From Verrucomicrobia bacterium 12-59-8 (GTDB taxonomy: Bacteria > Verrucomicrobiota > Verrucomicrobiae > Verrucomicrobiales > Verrucomicrobiaceae), in contig NCCR01000002.1 of the NCBI GenBank assembly GCA_002279765.1, positions 3,065 through 65,469 of the forward strand: a stretch of 62,405 nucleotides of DNA, given 5' to 3'. The translations under genes were made by a program, and so were the position numbers. Shown here one piece after another: positions 44,578-52,569 of this stretch. Numbering within the stretch: position 1 is the stretch's first letter; each line of letters begins with the position of its first letter. The notes under the pieces were generated by a model. That model ran no database searches. It had not been told where the DNA came from and saw only the letters and a program-made list of their open reading frames with translations.

Positions 44578-44758
44578 TGAATTCGAGGTATGGAAAACTG
44601 ACATTCACAATCCCTTCTTTACCACCTGTGCCGAATTTTGTGTAGCGAAGGAAATTCGCTTGGAATCAACGAGCGTTCTTGACGATGCACTCATTGCCGC
44701 CCACGACTGCGATGGTCCTGCCCTCGTGAAAGTCATGACCGATGAACTCCCTTTTTGA
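44573..44758 (+). pseudogene. Probable 3' fragment of a thiamine-dependent pyruvate oxidase/dehydrogenase gene
   Basis: A frame different from the mpl fragment reads through 44573-44755 to a TGA at 44756. Its text, TDIHNPFFTTCAEFCVAKEI followed by RLESTSVLDDALIAAHDCDG and PALVKVMTDELPF, follows the pattern of the C-terminal end of TPP-dependent pyruvate oxidase/dehydrogenase (PoxB-like) enzymes: T-D-x-H-N-P-x-F, then L-x-x-A-L, then D-G-P-A-L-V-x-V-x-T-D. No start or upstream part of the gene is present, so it is a remnant fused to the mpl fragment. Assignment is by recalled family pattern only. Confidence 0.45.
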
Positions 44759-45008
44759 GCCCGCTATGATCGCCGCACTTTTTCTGAGCATTCTCGGCAT
44801 TTACTTTGCTATCGGATTTCTTTTTGCCCTGATCTTCCTCATCGCCGGCGGGCCTAAAAAAATTGATCCTGGAGCAGTCAAAGGCACCACAGGATTCCGC
44901 ATCCTCATTTTACCAGGCTGCATGATGTTCTGGCCGCTCCTCCTGAAGCGCTGGGCCAAATCAGAATCGCTCCCGACTGAGTCATCTGCGCACCGCATCA
45001 AATCCTGA
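44742..45008 (+). CDS. Small conserved membrane protein (88 residues)
   Basis: An 88-residue protein with two hydrophobic segments (MIAALFLSILGIYFAIGFLF; ALIFLIAGG) and a conserved-looking segment KKIDPGAVKGTTGFRILILP followed by FWPLLLKRW. I recall similar small proteins with this I-D-P-x-A...GFRxLILPG...WPLLLxRW pattern next to ferric reductase/Rieske genes. The frame opens at ATG 44742, inside the end of the pseudogene remnant; ATG 44766 is a shorter alternative. It is the first gene of a plus-strand operon running to 48007, and its promoter must lie in the debris region. Confidence 0.65.
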   Translation: MNSLFEPAMIAALFLSILGIYFAIGFLFALIFLIAGGPKKIDPGAVKGTTGFRILILPGCMMFWPLLLKRWAKSESLPTESSAHRIKS

Positions 45009-45017
45009 TAATTTTTT

Positions 45018-45167
45018 ATGCAGTCCTATCACCGAAAACGACATCGGATCATCTGGTTCTTCCTAACCATGGTGGTCGCGGCCGCTCTCTGGGCAGCGCT
45101 TGCCAGCAGAAATCTGAGCGCGGTGAAAAACCTCCTCAACTCAACCGCTGTCTCCAGCAAATCATGA
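45018..45167 (+). CDS. Small single-helix membrane protein (49 residues)
   Basis: A 49-residue protein, ATG at 45018: a basic start MQSYHRKRHR, one transmembrane helix (IIWFFLTMVVAAALWAALA), then a short polar tail. It ends in TGA overlapping the ATG of the ferric-reductase/Rieske gene (ATGA), and starts 9 bases after the previous gene. The tight packing argues that it is real. It is probably a small subunit or assembly partner of the redox protein; function unknown. Confidence 0.65.
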   Translation: MQSYHRKRHRIIWFFLTMVVAAALWAALASRNLSAVKNLLNSTAVSSKS

Positions 45168-46198
45168 GTGTTTCCTACAAAGGTGTCGGCTGGAATGCCT
45201 TCAAGAAAAGATACGATCAACTCCTCGTCGGAGTCATCGTGCTCTATCTCGTGGCTTTTGTCGGAGTTACGCTCGCCATACATCCCTCCACGACCCCGGA
45301 GATTGTGCTGATCCGTGCTTTTGGAACGGCGGGGATCATTCTGCTCCACTTCATTCTGGCAATCGGTCCGCTCGCAAGGTTTGACCGGCGCTGGCTGCCA
45401 ATTCTATACAATCGACGACATCTCGGTGTCGCAATGTTTCTGCTGGGTTTTATCCACGCCCTGCTTGCCATCCTCACTTACCACGTTGGCGGCGAGACGA
45501 ATCCTTTCGTGAGCATCTTCACAAGCGATGCCGGACTCACCGTCGGCACATTTCCCTTTCAAGGCTTCGGATTTATAGCCCTTGTTATACTGTTCGCCAT
45601 GGCCGCGACCAGTCACGACTTCTGGCTCGCCAATCTCACGGCACCCGTTTGGAAGACGCTGCACATGGGTGTGTACTTTGCCTACGCTGCCCTGATCATT
45701 CACGTCGCGTTCGGCGTCCTTCAGGCAGAGGTTTCCCAGGTCTATGCGGCACTCACCCTCGCCGGTTTTATCACGATCGCCGGGCTTCATCTCGCAGCCG
45801 GGTTGCGTACTCGTGGTATTGATGCAAATCCAACCCGCTCGCCCGAGGAGGATGGATTCGTTGAAGTTTGCCTCGTTTCGGACATTCCGGAGGACGCCGC
45901 CCACGGGGTTTCAGTCAAAGGGGAGCGAGTCGCTGTCGTGAAATGGCAAGGGAAAATCTCCGCCGTTTCCGGAGTCTGCCAGCATCAGAACGGGCCTCTT
46001 GCCGAAGGAAAATTTGTTTTCGGCTGTTTGACCTGTCCCTGGCACGGTTACCAATACAAGCCTGACAATGGCTGCTCGCCCGAACCATTCACCGAGAAGA
46101 TCCCTACCTTTCGGGTTCGTGTCGCGGATGGCAAAGTTTACCTTCACCCCACACCGAACGAGGCAGGCACCTTCGTGGAACCCGCTCTTGTTTCCTGA
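45164..46198 (+). CDS. Ferric-reductase-like transmembrane protein fused to a Rieske [2Fe-2S] domain
   Basis: A 344-residue fusion. Residues about 20-215 are a ferric-reductase-like (cytochrome b, MsrQ-type) membrane domain with six helices and His candidates for haem (LLHFILAIGPLARF, NRRHLGVAMFLLGFIHALLA, LHMGVYFAYAALIIHVAFG, GLHLAAGL). Residues about 230-335 are a Rieske domain with Cys272-x-His274 (GVCQHQNGPL) and Cys291-x2-His294 (CPWHGYQY). Electrons may pass from the Rieske cluster to the membrane haem, or the reverse. It overlaps the preceding small gene by 4 bases and is followed by a membrane-anchored protein 5 bases later. The substrate is unknown; metal reduction is plausible. Confidence 0.88.
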   Translation: MSVSYKGVGWNAFKKRYDQLLVGVIVLYLVAFVGVTLAIHPSTTPEIVLIRAFGTAGIILLHFILAIGPLARFDRRWLPILYNRRHLGVAMFLLGFIHALLAILTYHVGGETNPFVSIFTSDAGLTVGTFPFQGFGFIALVILFAMAATSHDFWLANLTAPVWKTLHMGVYFAYAALIIHVAFGVLQAEVSQVYAALTLAGFITIAGLHLAAGLRTRGIDANPTRSPEEDGFVEVCLVSDIPEDAAHGVSVKGERVAVVKWQGKISAVSGVCQHQNGPLAEGKFVFGCLTCPWHGYQYKPDNGCSPEPFTEKIPTFRVRVADGKVYLHPTPNEAGTFVEPALVS

Positions 46199-46203
46199 TT
46201 TCC

Positions 46204-46962
46204 ATGCGAACTTCAAACGAAGAATTTTTCATCGGCTGGCAGGGCAAGACTCCCGAACAGGGAGCAAAGTATCTGCGAAAGGTGGTGCTCGCCGTCTTGA
46301 TCGCTGTAGCAGCGATTGCCATCGGCATGGCGGTGTTCCAGCAAACGATCGCGCGTGCTTGGTTTGAGTTCGGACACGTGCGCGTGTTCAAGGGACTGCT
46401 GATCGAGTCCCCGGTTCCCATGCTCCTCGCCGACGAGCGCGACGAAACAAGCGGCGAGTCGGTCTTTCTGCTGGTGAGTCCACTCAAGTACGGGTACCCC
46501 GCAGAGATGGCGAAGCAATTCCACCTGCGACCGGTGACAATCCGAGGCACGCTGATCTACAGCGAATCTGGCGGAGCCATGATTGAGGCTGTCGAGACGC
46601 TTTCGCTGGAAGCGCCCGCCGGAAGCACTGCGCCTTCGCTGGGCAAAGGAAGTGAGACGCAGGTCACCCTCGCCGGAGAGATTGTTGACTCCAAGTGCTG
46701 GCTCGGCGTCATGAACCCGGGCTCACTGAAACCGCACCGCGCCTGCGCCATCAACTGCATCCGCGGTGGCATTCCGCCGGTTCTCCTCGTTAACCGCTCG
46801 GACATGTATGTTCTGGTGGGGCCGAACGGCGAACCGGTCAACGACGCCGTCCTCAAACACGTGGCGCTTCCTATTTCCGTGTCCGGCACGCTCGTCAACT
46901 ATGGTTCGCTACGCATTTTCAAAATCGATCCGTCCGCCATTCAAATGGCGGAGATGCGATGA
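46204..46962 (+). CDS. Unknown membrane-anchored protein linked to the Rieske/ferric-reductase gene
   Basis: A 252-residue protein. One transmembrane helix (VVLAVLIAVAAIAIGMAVFQ, about 27-46) is followed by a beta-rich, probably OB-fold-like domain on the periplasmic side. The conserved-looking block VDSKCWLGVMNPGSLKPHRA followed by CAINCIRGGIPPVLLV (residues about 160-198) contains three Cys and a C-x3-C pair, as in a small metal- or disulfide-binding site. The start MRTSNEEFFIGWQGKTPEQG is also well defined. I have a faint memory of similar proteins next to ferric reductase/Rieske genes, but no function is known. Confidence 0.6.
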   Translation: MRTSNEEFFIGWQGKTPEQGAKYLRKVVLAVLIAVAAIAIGMAVFQQTIARAWFEFGHVRVFKGLLIESPVPMLLADERDETSGESVFLLVSPLKYGYPAEMAKQFHLRPVTIRGTLIYSESGGAMIEAVETLSLEAPAGSTAPSLGKGSETQVTLAGEIVDSKCWLGVMNPGSLKPHRACAINCIRGGIPPVLLVNRSDMYVLVGPNGEPVNDAVLKHVALPISVSGTLVNYGSLRIFKIDPSAIQMAEMR

Positions 46963-47088
46963 AAGTGGCAATAATTTCGCAATGGAGCGATGAGGGGAAA
47001 GGAACCGGGAATAAATCCTGCTCAAGTTTCTCTAGCTGGGACGCAGGCAACGATTGCCTGCCATGAAACACAGAAACCTCACATCCCT

Positions 47089-47568
47089 ATGACCCAGCAT
47101 CCCCGTCAGTTCCTCCGCCTCTGCGCCGCAACCCTCACCAGCCTCGTTCTCAGCAGCGCCATGCTCGCGCATGCCGGGACGAAGGAATATAACCTGCCTG
47201 CCAACAAGGTGGCGATCCAAGGTTACGATCCCGTGACCTATTTCACCCTTAACAAGGCGGTTCCAGGTAATCCATCCTTCAAAGCCCAGAACGAGGGGGT
47301 AACGTATTATTTCTCGTCCGCTGAAACGCTGGCAACCTTTCAGGCATCACCCTCGCAATACGTCCCGACCTACGGCGGCTGGTGCGCCACGGCGATGGCG
47401 AAAGGAGAGAAGGTCGAAATCGATCCGAAGAACTTCAAGGTAACCAACGGACGCCTCTTCCTATTCTTCAATGCATGGTATGGCGACGCCAAAAAGACCT
47501 GGCTGAAAGACGAGGCAGGCCAGGAAACAAAGGCGGATGCCAACTGGAAGAAGATCTCCGGCGAATAA
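47089..47568 (+). CDS. Exported YHS domain protein
   Basis: A 159-residue protein with a signal peptide (LCAATLTSLVLSSAMLAHA, cleavage near residue 28) and a YHS domain: VAIQGYDPVTYFTLNKAVPG, NEGVTYYFSSAETLATFQAS and YVPTYGGWCATAMAKGEK. This YHS type, with a single Cys in G-W-C-A, is common in exported proteins and is thought to bind metal. The start ATG at 47089 is chosen for the signal peptide; 126 bases of gene-free sequence precede it, so an internal promoter is possible. It is followed, after 19 bases, by a DoxX-family gene. Confidence 0.88.
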   Translation: MTQHPRQFLRLCAATLTSLVLSSAMLAHAGTKEYNLPANKVAIQGYDPVTYFTLNKAVPGNPSFKAQNEGVTYYFSSAETLATFQASPSQYVPTYGGWCATAMAKGEKVEIDPKNFKVTNGRLFLFFNAWYGDAKKTWLKDEAGQETKADANWKKISGE

Positions 47569-47587
47569 CCCCTTAACCTGCAAGAGC

Positions 47588-48007
47588 ATGCCTTCTCTAA
47601 ATCAAACCCGTGTCAGCTGGGTCCTGCAAGTCGCAGCAGCTGTCATCATGGGACAGACACTTTTTTTCAAGTTCTCCGGAGCGCCAGAGCCGATTTACAT
47701 TTTCACCACTCTTGGCGCGGAGCCCTACGGACGCTGGCTGGCTGGCGTCTCCGAACTGGTCGCCGTGGTGCTGCTGCTATGGCCGACGATGGCGGGAGTC
47801 GGCGCACTGCTTGGTGTGGGAGTAATGAGCGGCGCACTGCTCGCTCATCTGACGACAAAGCTCGGCATCGAATTGCTTGGCGACGGCGGCCTGCTCTTCT
47901 CCCTGGGTGTTGTGGTGTGGATCGCCTGCGCGGTGATCGTCTTCATCCGGCGGAACCAACTGATGGCCCAGGCGAAGACGCTGCGCCAGCGCTTCCTGCC
48001 AGCCTGA
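47588..48007 (+). CDS. DoxX-like membrane protein
   Basis: A 139-residue membrane protein with four transmembrane helices: VLQVAAAVIMGQTLFFKFSG, GRWLAGVSELVAVVLLLWP, GVGALLGVGVMSGALLAHL and FSLGVVVWIACAVIVFIRR. The F-x-K-x-S-G-x-P start of the first helix fits the DoxX group. It differs from the DoxX in the bufferin-type operon and is only distantly similar. The ATG at 47588 is chosen because the upstream part of the frame overlaps the YHS gene. Last gene of the redox operon or a close neighbour. Confidence 0.75.
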   Translation: MPSLNQTRVSWVLQVAAAVIMGQTLFFKFSGAPEPIYIFTTLGAEPYGRWLAGVSELVAVVLLLWPTMAGVGALLGVGVMSGALLAHLTTKLGIELLGDGGLLFSLGVVVWIACAVIVFIRRNQLMAQAKTLRQRFLPA

Positions 48008-48034
48008 GCCGGGCAATCCAGTCGTCATCACAAC

Positions 48035-48745
48035 ATGTGTTCCCTCACCTGGCATCATCGGCAGAACGGCTACGAAGTCTTTTTCAACCGTGACGAAAAA
48101 AAGACCCGTGGCCGGGCTACCCCGCCTGCTCCTGGCGGCAAAGACGGCGTGCGTCATCTTTGTCCGAGGGACGCAGACGCGGGCGGCACCTGGCTGCTGG
48201 CGAATGAACACGGCGTGACGCTCGCCTTGCTCAACTTCTGGGGTGACTCTAACCCGGATGCAAAGCCCCCTCGAAGCCGGGGCCTTCTTCTCTGCGACCT
48301 GCTGGCAGCCCAGAGCAGTGCTTCTGCCGTGGTGAAACTTTTGCACGACACATCATTGGAAGGCTACGGCAGTTTCACGCTGGCCGTCTTTGACCTCGGA
48401 GGCGATCAAAGCCCCTTGGTCGTGCGTTGGAATCGCGGTACTTTGGTCTCACTCCAGCCGACGATGCCGCTGTGCTCGTCCTCTTTTTTTCCTGAAGTGG
48501 TTCTCGACTACCGCCAGCGCAGCTTCAAGGCTCTTCGCGATCAGGAACCGGCAACGCTTTGGAACTGGCACCGTCGCGAGGAATCCCCCACGGCCTGCAC
48601 GGTGCGCATGAACCGTCCCGATGCGCAGACTTGGAGCAGCAGCCGCGTGTCAGTGACGCGCGACTCCATCTTGTGGCACTATGTCGAGGAAATGCCAGGA
48701 CTCAGCGCCCCATCGGAGGAGCATGAAGCAATCTTAAAGTTATGA
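48035..48745 (+). CDS. NRDE family (TANGO2-like) protein
   Basis: A 236-residue protein of the NRDE/TANGO2 family, identified by the start MCSLTWH and the motif FFNRDEKKTRGRA (Asn-Arg-Asp-Glu), then GGTWLLANEHGVTLALLNFW. The eukaryotic relative TANGO2 has been linked to haem or lipid handling; bacterial roles are not established. An N-terminal Cys at residue 2 suggests an Ntn-hydrolase fold with Cys as nucleophile after Met removal. The next gene overlaps by 4 bases (ATGA), so it is translated with the DedA-ATP-grasp gene. Confidence 0.85.
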   Translation: MCSLTWHHRQNGYEVFFNRDEKKTRGRATPPAPGGKDGVRHLCPRDADAGGTWLLANEHGVTLALLNFWGDSNPDAKPPRSRGLLLCDLLAAQSSASAVVKLLHDTSLEGYGSFTLAVFDLGGDQSPLVVRWNRGTLVSLQPTMPLCSSSFFPEVVLDYRQRSFKALRDQEPATLWNWHRREESPTACTVRMNRPDAQTWSSSRVSVTRDSILWHYVEEMPGLSAPSEEHEAILKL

Positions 48746-50439
48746 TGCAAAGCTGGTTCGAATCTCTCTCCTCTGTCTTGATGCCTGCCTCGCTCATGGG
48801 GCTGCCGGTCGCACACGTGATGCTGATCCTCGTGGCCGGTGCCTACATCAGCGAGGACCTAGCCTGTGTCTGCGCCGGATTGCTGGCGGCGGCCGATCAG
48901 TTGCCGATCAGCCTTGGCATTCTTGCTTGTGGAACCGGGATCTGGACCAGCGACATGCTGCTGTATGCCTTGGGACGCGGCTTGGGTGGCGGCTTCCTGC
49001 ACGGCTCCTGGATCGACCGCTGGATCCCTGCTACGAAGCTGGCGGCAGGCGAAAAACTGATGGCTGAAAAGGGAACACGGTTCCTCATCGCTTCGCGCTT
49101 TTTGCCTGGCACGCGACTGCCTGGGTATGTCGCCGCCGGGGCGCTGAGATACCCATTCCGCCGGTTCATGCTCATTCTGGCTTTGGCCGTGGCGGTCTGG
49201 ACGCCTCTGATATGCTTCTTGGCCCTTTCGCTTGGGATGACAGTCGTTCCCTGGCTTCATGATTGGCGCCTGTGGATCGCCCTGCCAGGCGCGTGGCTGG
49301 CGCTCTCCATCGCCGTCAAATTTGTTCCTATGTTGTTCTCGTGGCGGGGAAGACGTCTTCTGGTCTCTCGGTGGGTCCGGATCACCCGTTGGGAATTCTG
49401 GCCGAGCTGGGCCTTCTATGCTCCCATCGCTTTGTGGATTCTCTGGCTGAGCCTCCGTCACCGCTCGCTCATGGTCGTGGCCCTTTGTAATCCCGGCATC
49501 CGGCTTAGCGGCATCGCCATGGAGTCGAAAAGCGGTATCCTGACCTCCCTTGGCAACGACAATCCGCATGCCTCGATGATTGCCTCCTGGACAGCCCTGG
49601 ACCAAGGCCGACCGGACGAGCGTCTCCTGGCGCTCAAGTCCTTTATGCAGAGTGAGGGCCTGTCGTATCCACTCGTCCTGAAGCCCGATGTCGGCGAGCG
49701 CGGCCAGGGCGTAGCCATCATTCGTGACGAGCCAGCCGCACTGCAATATCTGACCGAATGCGAAGGCCTCGTCATCGCGCAGCGCTATGTCGCTGGCCTG
49801 GAGTTTGGCGTGTTCTACCATCGCAAACCCGGAGCTGCTCACGGCGAAATCATTTCTCTGGCGCAGAAGCATCCCTTCAGTCTGCATGGCGACGGTCAGC
49901 GCACCTTGGAGGAACTGATCCTTGCCGATCCACGCGCACTAGCTACGTCCGCGTATTTCCTGAAGAAGTTCGCGCACGAGCGCATGCGCATTCCAGCGAG
50001 AGGAGAGGAAGTGCCGCTAGCGGAAATCGGCACGCACTGCCGCGGTGCCATCTTCACTGATGCTCGACACCATCTCACCGAAGATCTCCAACGGGCCGTG
50101 GACGCACTCACGGCGCCATTCGACGGCTTTCATCACGGACGCTATGACCTGCGCGTGCCAACCATCGAAGACCTTAGAGCAGGCTGCGGCCTTCAAGTGC
50201 TGGAGCTTAACGGCATGACCGCTGAGCCCGTCCACATCTACAACCCCGGCTACCCCGTGTGGCAGGCTTGGCTTGACGTCTGCAAAACATGGAGCGCCGC
50301 CTACGCCGCAGGGGCCGCGATCCGGCATAGCGGTCATCCCGTTCCCTTAATTCGGGACGTGTGGGCCGCGCTGGACCAACACCGCCGTTACGACTGGTTC
50401 GAGGCTGACAGTCTGCTCTCCACCCTCTCTCATGCCTGA
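48742..50439 (+). CDS. DedA membrane domain fused to an ATP-grasp-like domain
   Basis: A 565-residue fusion. The N-terminal ~220 residues are a DedA/SNARE-associated membrane domain with the family motif FLIASRFLPGTRLPGYVAAG near residues 112-131. After a linker helix (about 225-245) comes an ATP-grasp-like domain (about 290-530): YPLVLKPDVGERGQGVAIIR carries the first ATP-binding Lys/Gly-rich strand, and LQVLELNGMTAEPVHIY carries E-x-N, the metal-binding end of the grasp fold. DedA proteins act in lipid flipping and membrane homeostasis; the ligase-like half suggests a joint lipid- or peptide-modifying role. Starts at ATGA overlap with the NRDE gene. The fusion is the notable feature. Confidence 0.8.
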   Translation: MMQSWFESLSSVLMPASLMGLPVAHVMLILVAGAYISEDLACVCAGLLAAADQLPISLGILACGTGIWTSDMLLYALGRGLGGGFLHGSWIDRWIPATKLAAGEKLMAEKGTRFLIASRFLPGTRLPGYVAAGALRYPFRRFMLILALAVAVWTPLICFLALSLGMTVVPWLHDWRLWIALPGAWLALSIAVKFVPMLFSWRGRRLLVSRWVRITRWEFWPSWAFYAPIALWILWLSLRHRSLMVVALCNPGIRLSGIAMESKSGILTSLGNDNPHASMIASWTALDQGRPDERLLALKSFMQSEGLSYPLVLKPDVGERGQGVAIIRDEPAALQYLTECEGLVIAQRYVAGLEFGVFYHRKPGAAHGEIISLAQKHPFSLHGDGQRTLEELILADPRALATSAYFLKKFAHERMRIPARGEEVPLAEIGTHCRGAIFTDARHHLTEDLQRAVDALTAPFDGFHHGRYDLRVPTIEDLRAGCGLQVLELNGMTAEPVHIYNPGYPVWQAWLDVCKTWSAAYAAGAAIRHSGHPVPLIRDVWAALDQHRRYDWFEADSLLSTLSHA

Positions 50440-50968
50440 TCACCCGCCCTCTATGACTGAACTCATCCATGCCAATCTCGGCCTTCTCGACCAGGTCTCA
50501 GAGCTGCTCACACGACTCGAACCCGAGATGTATGTGAGGCCGTCGTCCGTTTTCTCCAACTCGGCCATCGGCGGCCATGTGCGCCATTGCCTGGAGCACT
50601 ATGAGAGCCTCGTCACCGGCCTCACTCAAGGCCGCGTGAACTATGATCGCCGCGCCAGAAATCCGATCATTGAGACCCAGCCAGCGGCTGCGATCGCCTC
50701 CACGCAAGACTTGCAGGCAAAGCTCTCCGCTCTGATCTTGGCGGACCTGCCTCAAGAAATTCACGTGCTGATGGATCATGGAGCCGGTTCTACGGATGAG
50801 GCATGGCAGAGCTCCTCCACCTGCCGCGAGCTGCAATTCCTCATCAGCCACACCGTGCATCACTTCGCCCTCATCGCTGGCTTGTGCCGTTTGCACGGGG
50901 TGGTGGTTGGAGAAAGCTTTGGCGTAGCCCCGTCAACGCTGCGGCATCGGGCCTTGCTGGCGCGTTGA
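50432..50968 (+). CDS. DinB-like four-helix metal-binding protein
   Basis: A 178-residue protein of the DinB/YfiT-like four-helix-bundle superfamily. The His triad is visible as GGHVRHCLEHYESL near residues 47-60 and SHTVHHFALIAGL near 140-152. These metal-dependent proteins often act as thiol transferases or as stress-linked enzymes. It overlaps the DedA-ATP-grasp gene by 8 bases. ATG at 50432 or 50453 could be used; the helical family start lies at TELIHANLGLLDQ. Confidence 0.78.
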   Translation: MPDHPPSMTELIHANLGLLDQVSELLTRLEPEMYVRPSSVFSNSAIGGHVRHCLEHYESLVTGLTQGRVNYDRRARNPIIETQPAAAIASTQDLQAKLSALILADLPQEIHVLMDHGAGSTDEAWQSSSTCRELQFLISHTVHHFALIAGLCRLHGVVVGESFGVAPSTLRHRALLAR

Positions 50969-51083
50969 GAGCCGTTTGTCAAACAGGACTGCTCCGTCCC
51001 CGGGTGCCCGACGGTGTCCATTTGTGCGGCCAGAAAGCCACCAGCACGCCAGGGGGTGGCGGAGGCTTGAATATCCCGTCGCC

Positions 51084-51101
51084 TCCAGGATAATTCCTGG
51101 A
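51084..51101. promoter_or_regulatory. Palindrome upstream of mpl
   Basis: TCCAGGA-taat-TCCTGGA is a perfect 7-bp inverted repeat with a 4-base spacer, 63 bases before the mpl start. It overlaps a second short stem (GGAGGC at 51061 with GCCTCC at 51081). It lies in the 196-base gap between the DinB-like gene and mpl, which otherwise shows no gene. It may be an operator or part of a terminator without a T tract. Confidence 0.4.
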
Positions 51102-51164
51102 AAGCCAAACTTTTTGCGGACGGGGCACGAATTACCGGCTTAATTGCGACTCGCTTTTTCACCA

Positions 51165-52550
51165 ATGGCAGCAAGCATCAAGCACATTCATTTCATCGGC
51201 ATCGGCGGCACCGCGATGGGTTCGACTGCGGTCGCTCTGCGCGCCCTCGGTCACACCATCAGCGGCTCTGACAATCAAGTCTATCCACCCATGAGCGATG
51301 TTCTGCGGAATGCAGGCATCACCGTGACAGAAGGCTACCATCCGGAAAATTTGCCGCTGCAGGCTGATGTGTATGTGGTGGGAAACGCGATCTCACGTGG
51401 CAACCCCGAACTCGAAGCACTTCTGGAGAAAAAGCTGCCGTACGTCTCCATGGCGGAGATGCTGAAGCGCGAAGTGATCCAGGGCAAACGCAGCTTTGTG
51501 GTATCAGGCACGCATGGCAAGACAACCACGACCACGATGCTGGCTTGGATCTACGAGCATGCAGGCAGGAACCCCGGCTTCATGATCGGTGGTGTGCCGG
51601 AGAATTTCGAATCGGGCGCACGTTTCACCCATTCGGACCTGTTTGTGATCGAAGGGGACGAGTACGACACGGCTTACTTCGACAAGCGCAGCAAATTCCT
51701 GCACTACCTGCCGGAGTGCGCGATCGTGAACAACATCGAGTTCGACCACGCGGACATCTTCCGCGACCTTGACGAGATTCTGCTCTCGTTTCAGCGCTTT
51801 CTGAACACGGTACCGCGCAACGGCCTCGTCCTGATCAACGGTGACGATCCCAACTGCCTCACCCTGCGGGCCAAGTGCCCTGCGCCGCTCAAGACGGTGG
51901 GTCTGGGACCAACCTGTGACTTCCGCATCTCGATCACAGGAGTGACTCCTGAGAGCACGCAGTTTGAAATCAATGGCGCTATTTTTGAGGTGCCGATGGT
52001 CGGTGAATTCAACGCACGCAACGCGGCAATGTGCGTGTGCGCGGCCCGTTTTGCCGGATTGGGTGATGATGAAATCCGCGCTGGATTGGGCAGTTTCCGT
52101 GGCATCCGCCGCCGCCAGCAGGAGCGCGGCACAGCCCACGGTATCACGATCATCGACGACTTCGGTCATCATCCGACCGCGATTCGCGAGACGCTGCGCG
52201 GCCTGCGCCAGCGCTATGCCGGGCGCCGCCTCTGGGCGCTGTTCGAGCCACGCTCGAACACCAGCCGCCGCAACGTGCTGCAGAATGAACTGATCGAGGC
52301 ACTGACTGAGGCCGACGGCTCGGTGATCGCAGCGGTGGCCAATCCTGAAAAGGTCGCGGAGGATCAGCGCCTGGACACCGCCAAGGTGGCGCAGTCCGTC
52401 ACCGCACGTGGCAAACCCTGCTGGTTTGAATCCAGCACCGATGACATCGTCAACCGTCTGAAGCAGGAAACACACAGCGGGGATGTAATCGTGGTATTCA
52501 GCAACGGCGGCTTCGACGGCATCCACGACAAGCTGCTGAAAACGCTGTAG
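51165..52550 (+). CDS. mpl: UDP-N-acetylmuramate:L-alanyl-gamma-D-glutamyl-meso-diaminopimelate ligase
   Basis: A 461-residue Mur-ligase, the Mpl enzyme that recycles murein tripeptide by ligating it to UDP-MurNAc. Visible are the N-terminal Rossmann motif HFIGIGGTAMGSTAVALRAL, the ATP-binding P-loop GTHGKTTTTTM at residues 115-125, EGDEYDTAYFDKRSKFLHY (an Mpl hallmark), NNIEFDHADIF, MVGEFNARNAAM, and the C-terminal DDFGHHPTAI and FEPRSNTSRRNV. The ATG at 51165 is chosen; a TTG-type upstream extension is possible. A truncated copy of its 5' end lies at 44475-44577. The gene ends in front of a long inverted repeat. Confidence 0.95.
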   Translation: MAASIKHIHFIGIGGTAMGSTAVALRALGHTISGSDNQVYPPMSDVLRNAGITVTEGYHPENLPLQADVYVVGNAISRGNPELEALLEKKLPYVSMAEMLKREVIQGKRSFVVSGTHGKTTTTTMLAWIYEHAGRNPGFMIGGVPENFESGARFTHSDLFVIEGDEYDTAYFDKRSKFLHYLPECAIVNNIEFDHADIFRDLDEILLSFQRFLNTVPRNGLVLINGDDPNCLTLRAKCPAPLKTVGLGPTCDFRISITGVTPESTQFEINGAIFEVPMVGEFNARNAAMCVCAARFAGLGDDEIRAGLGSFRGIRRRQQERGTAHGITIIDDFGHHPTAIRETLRGLRQRYAGRRLWALFEPRSNTSRRNVLQNELIEALTEADGSVIAAVANPEKVAEDQRLDTAKVAQSVTARGKPCWFESSTDDIVNRLKQETHSGDVIVVFSNGGFDGIHDKLLKTL

Positions 52551-52569
52551 AGGGGAGCCGTTTACGGTT

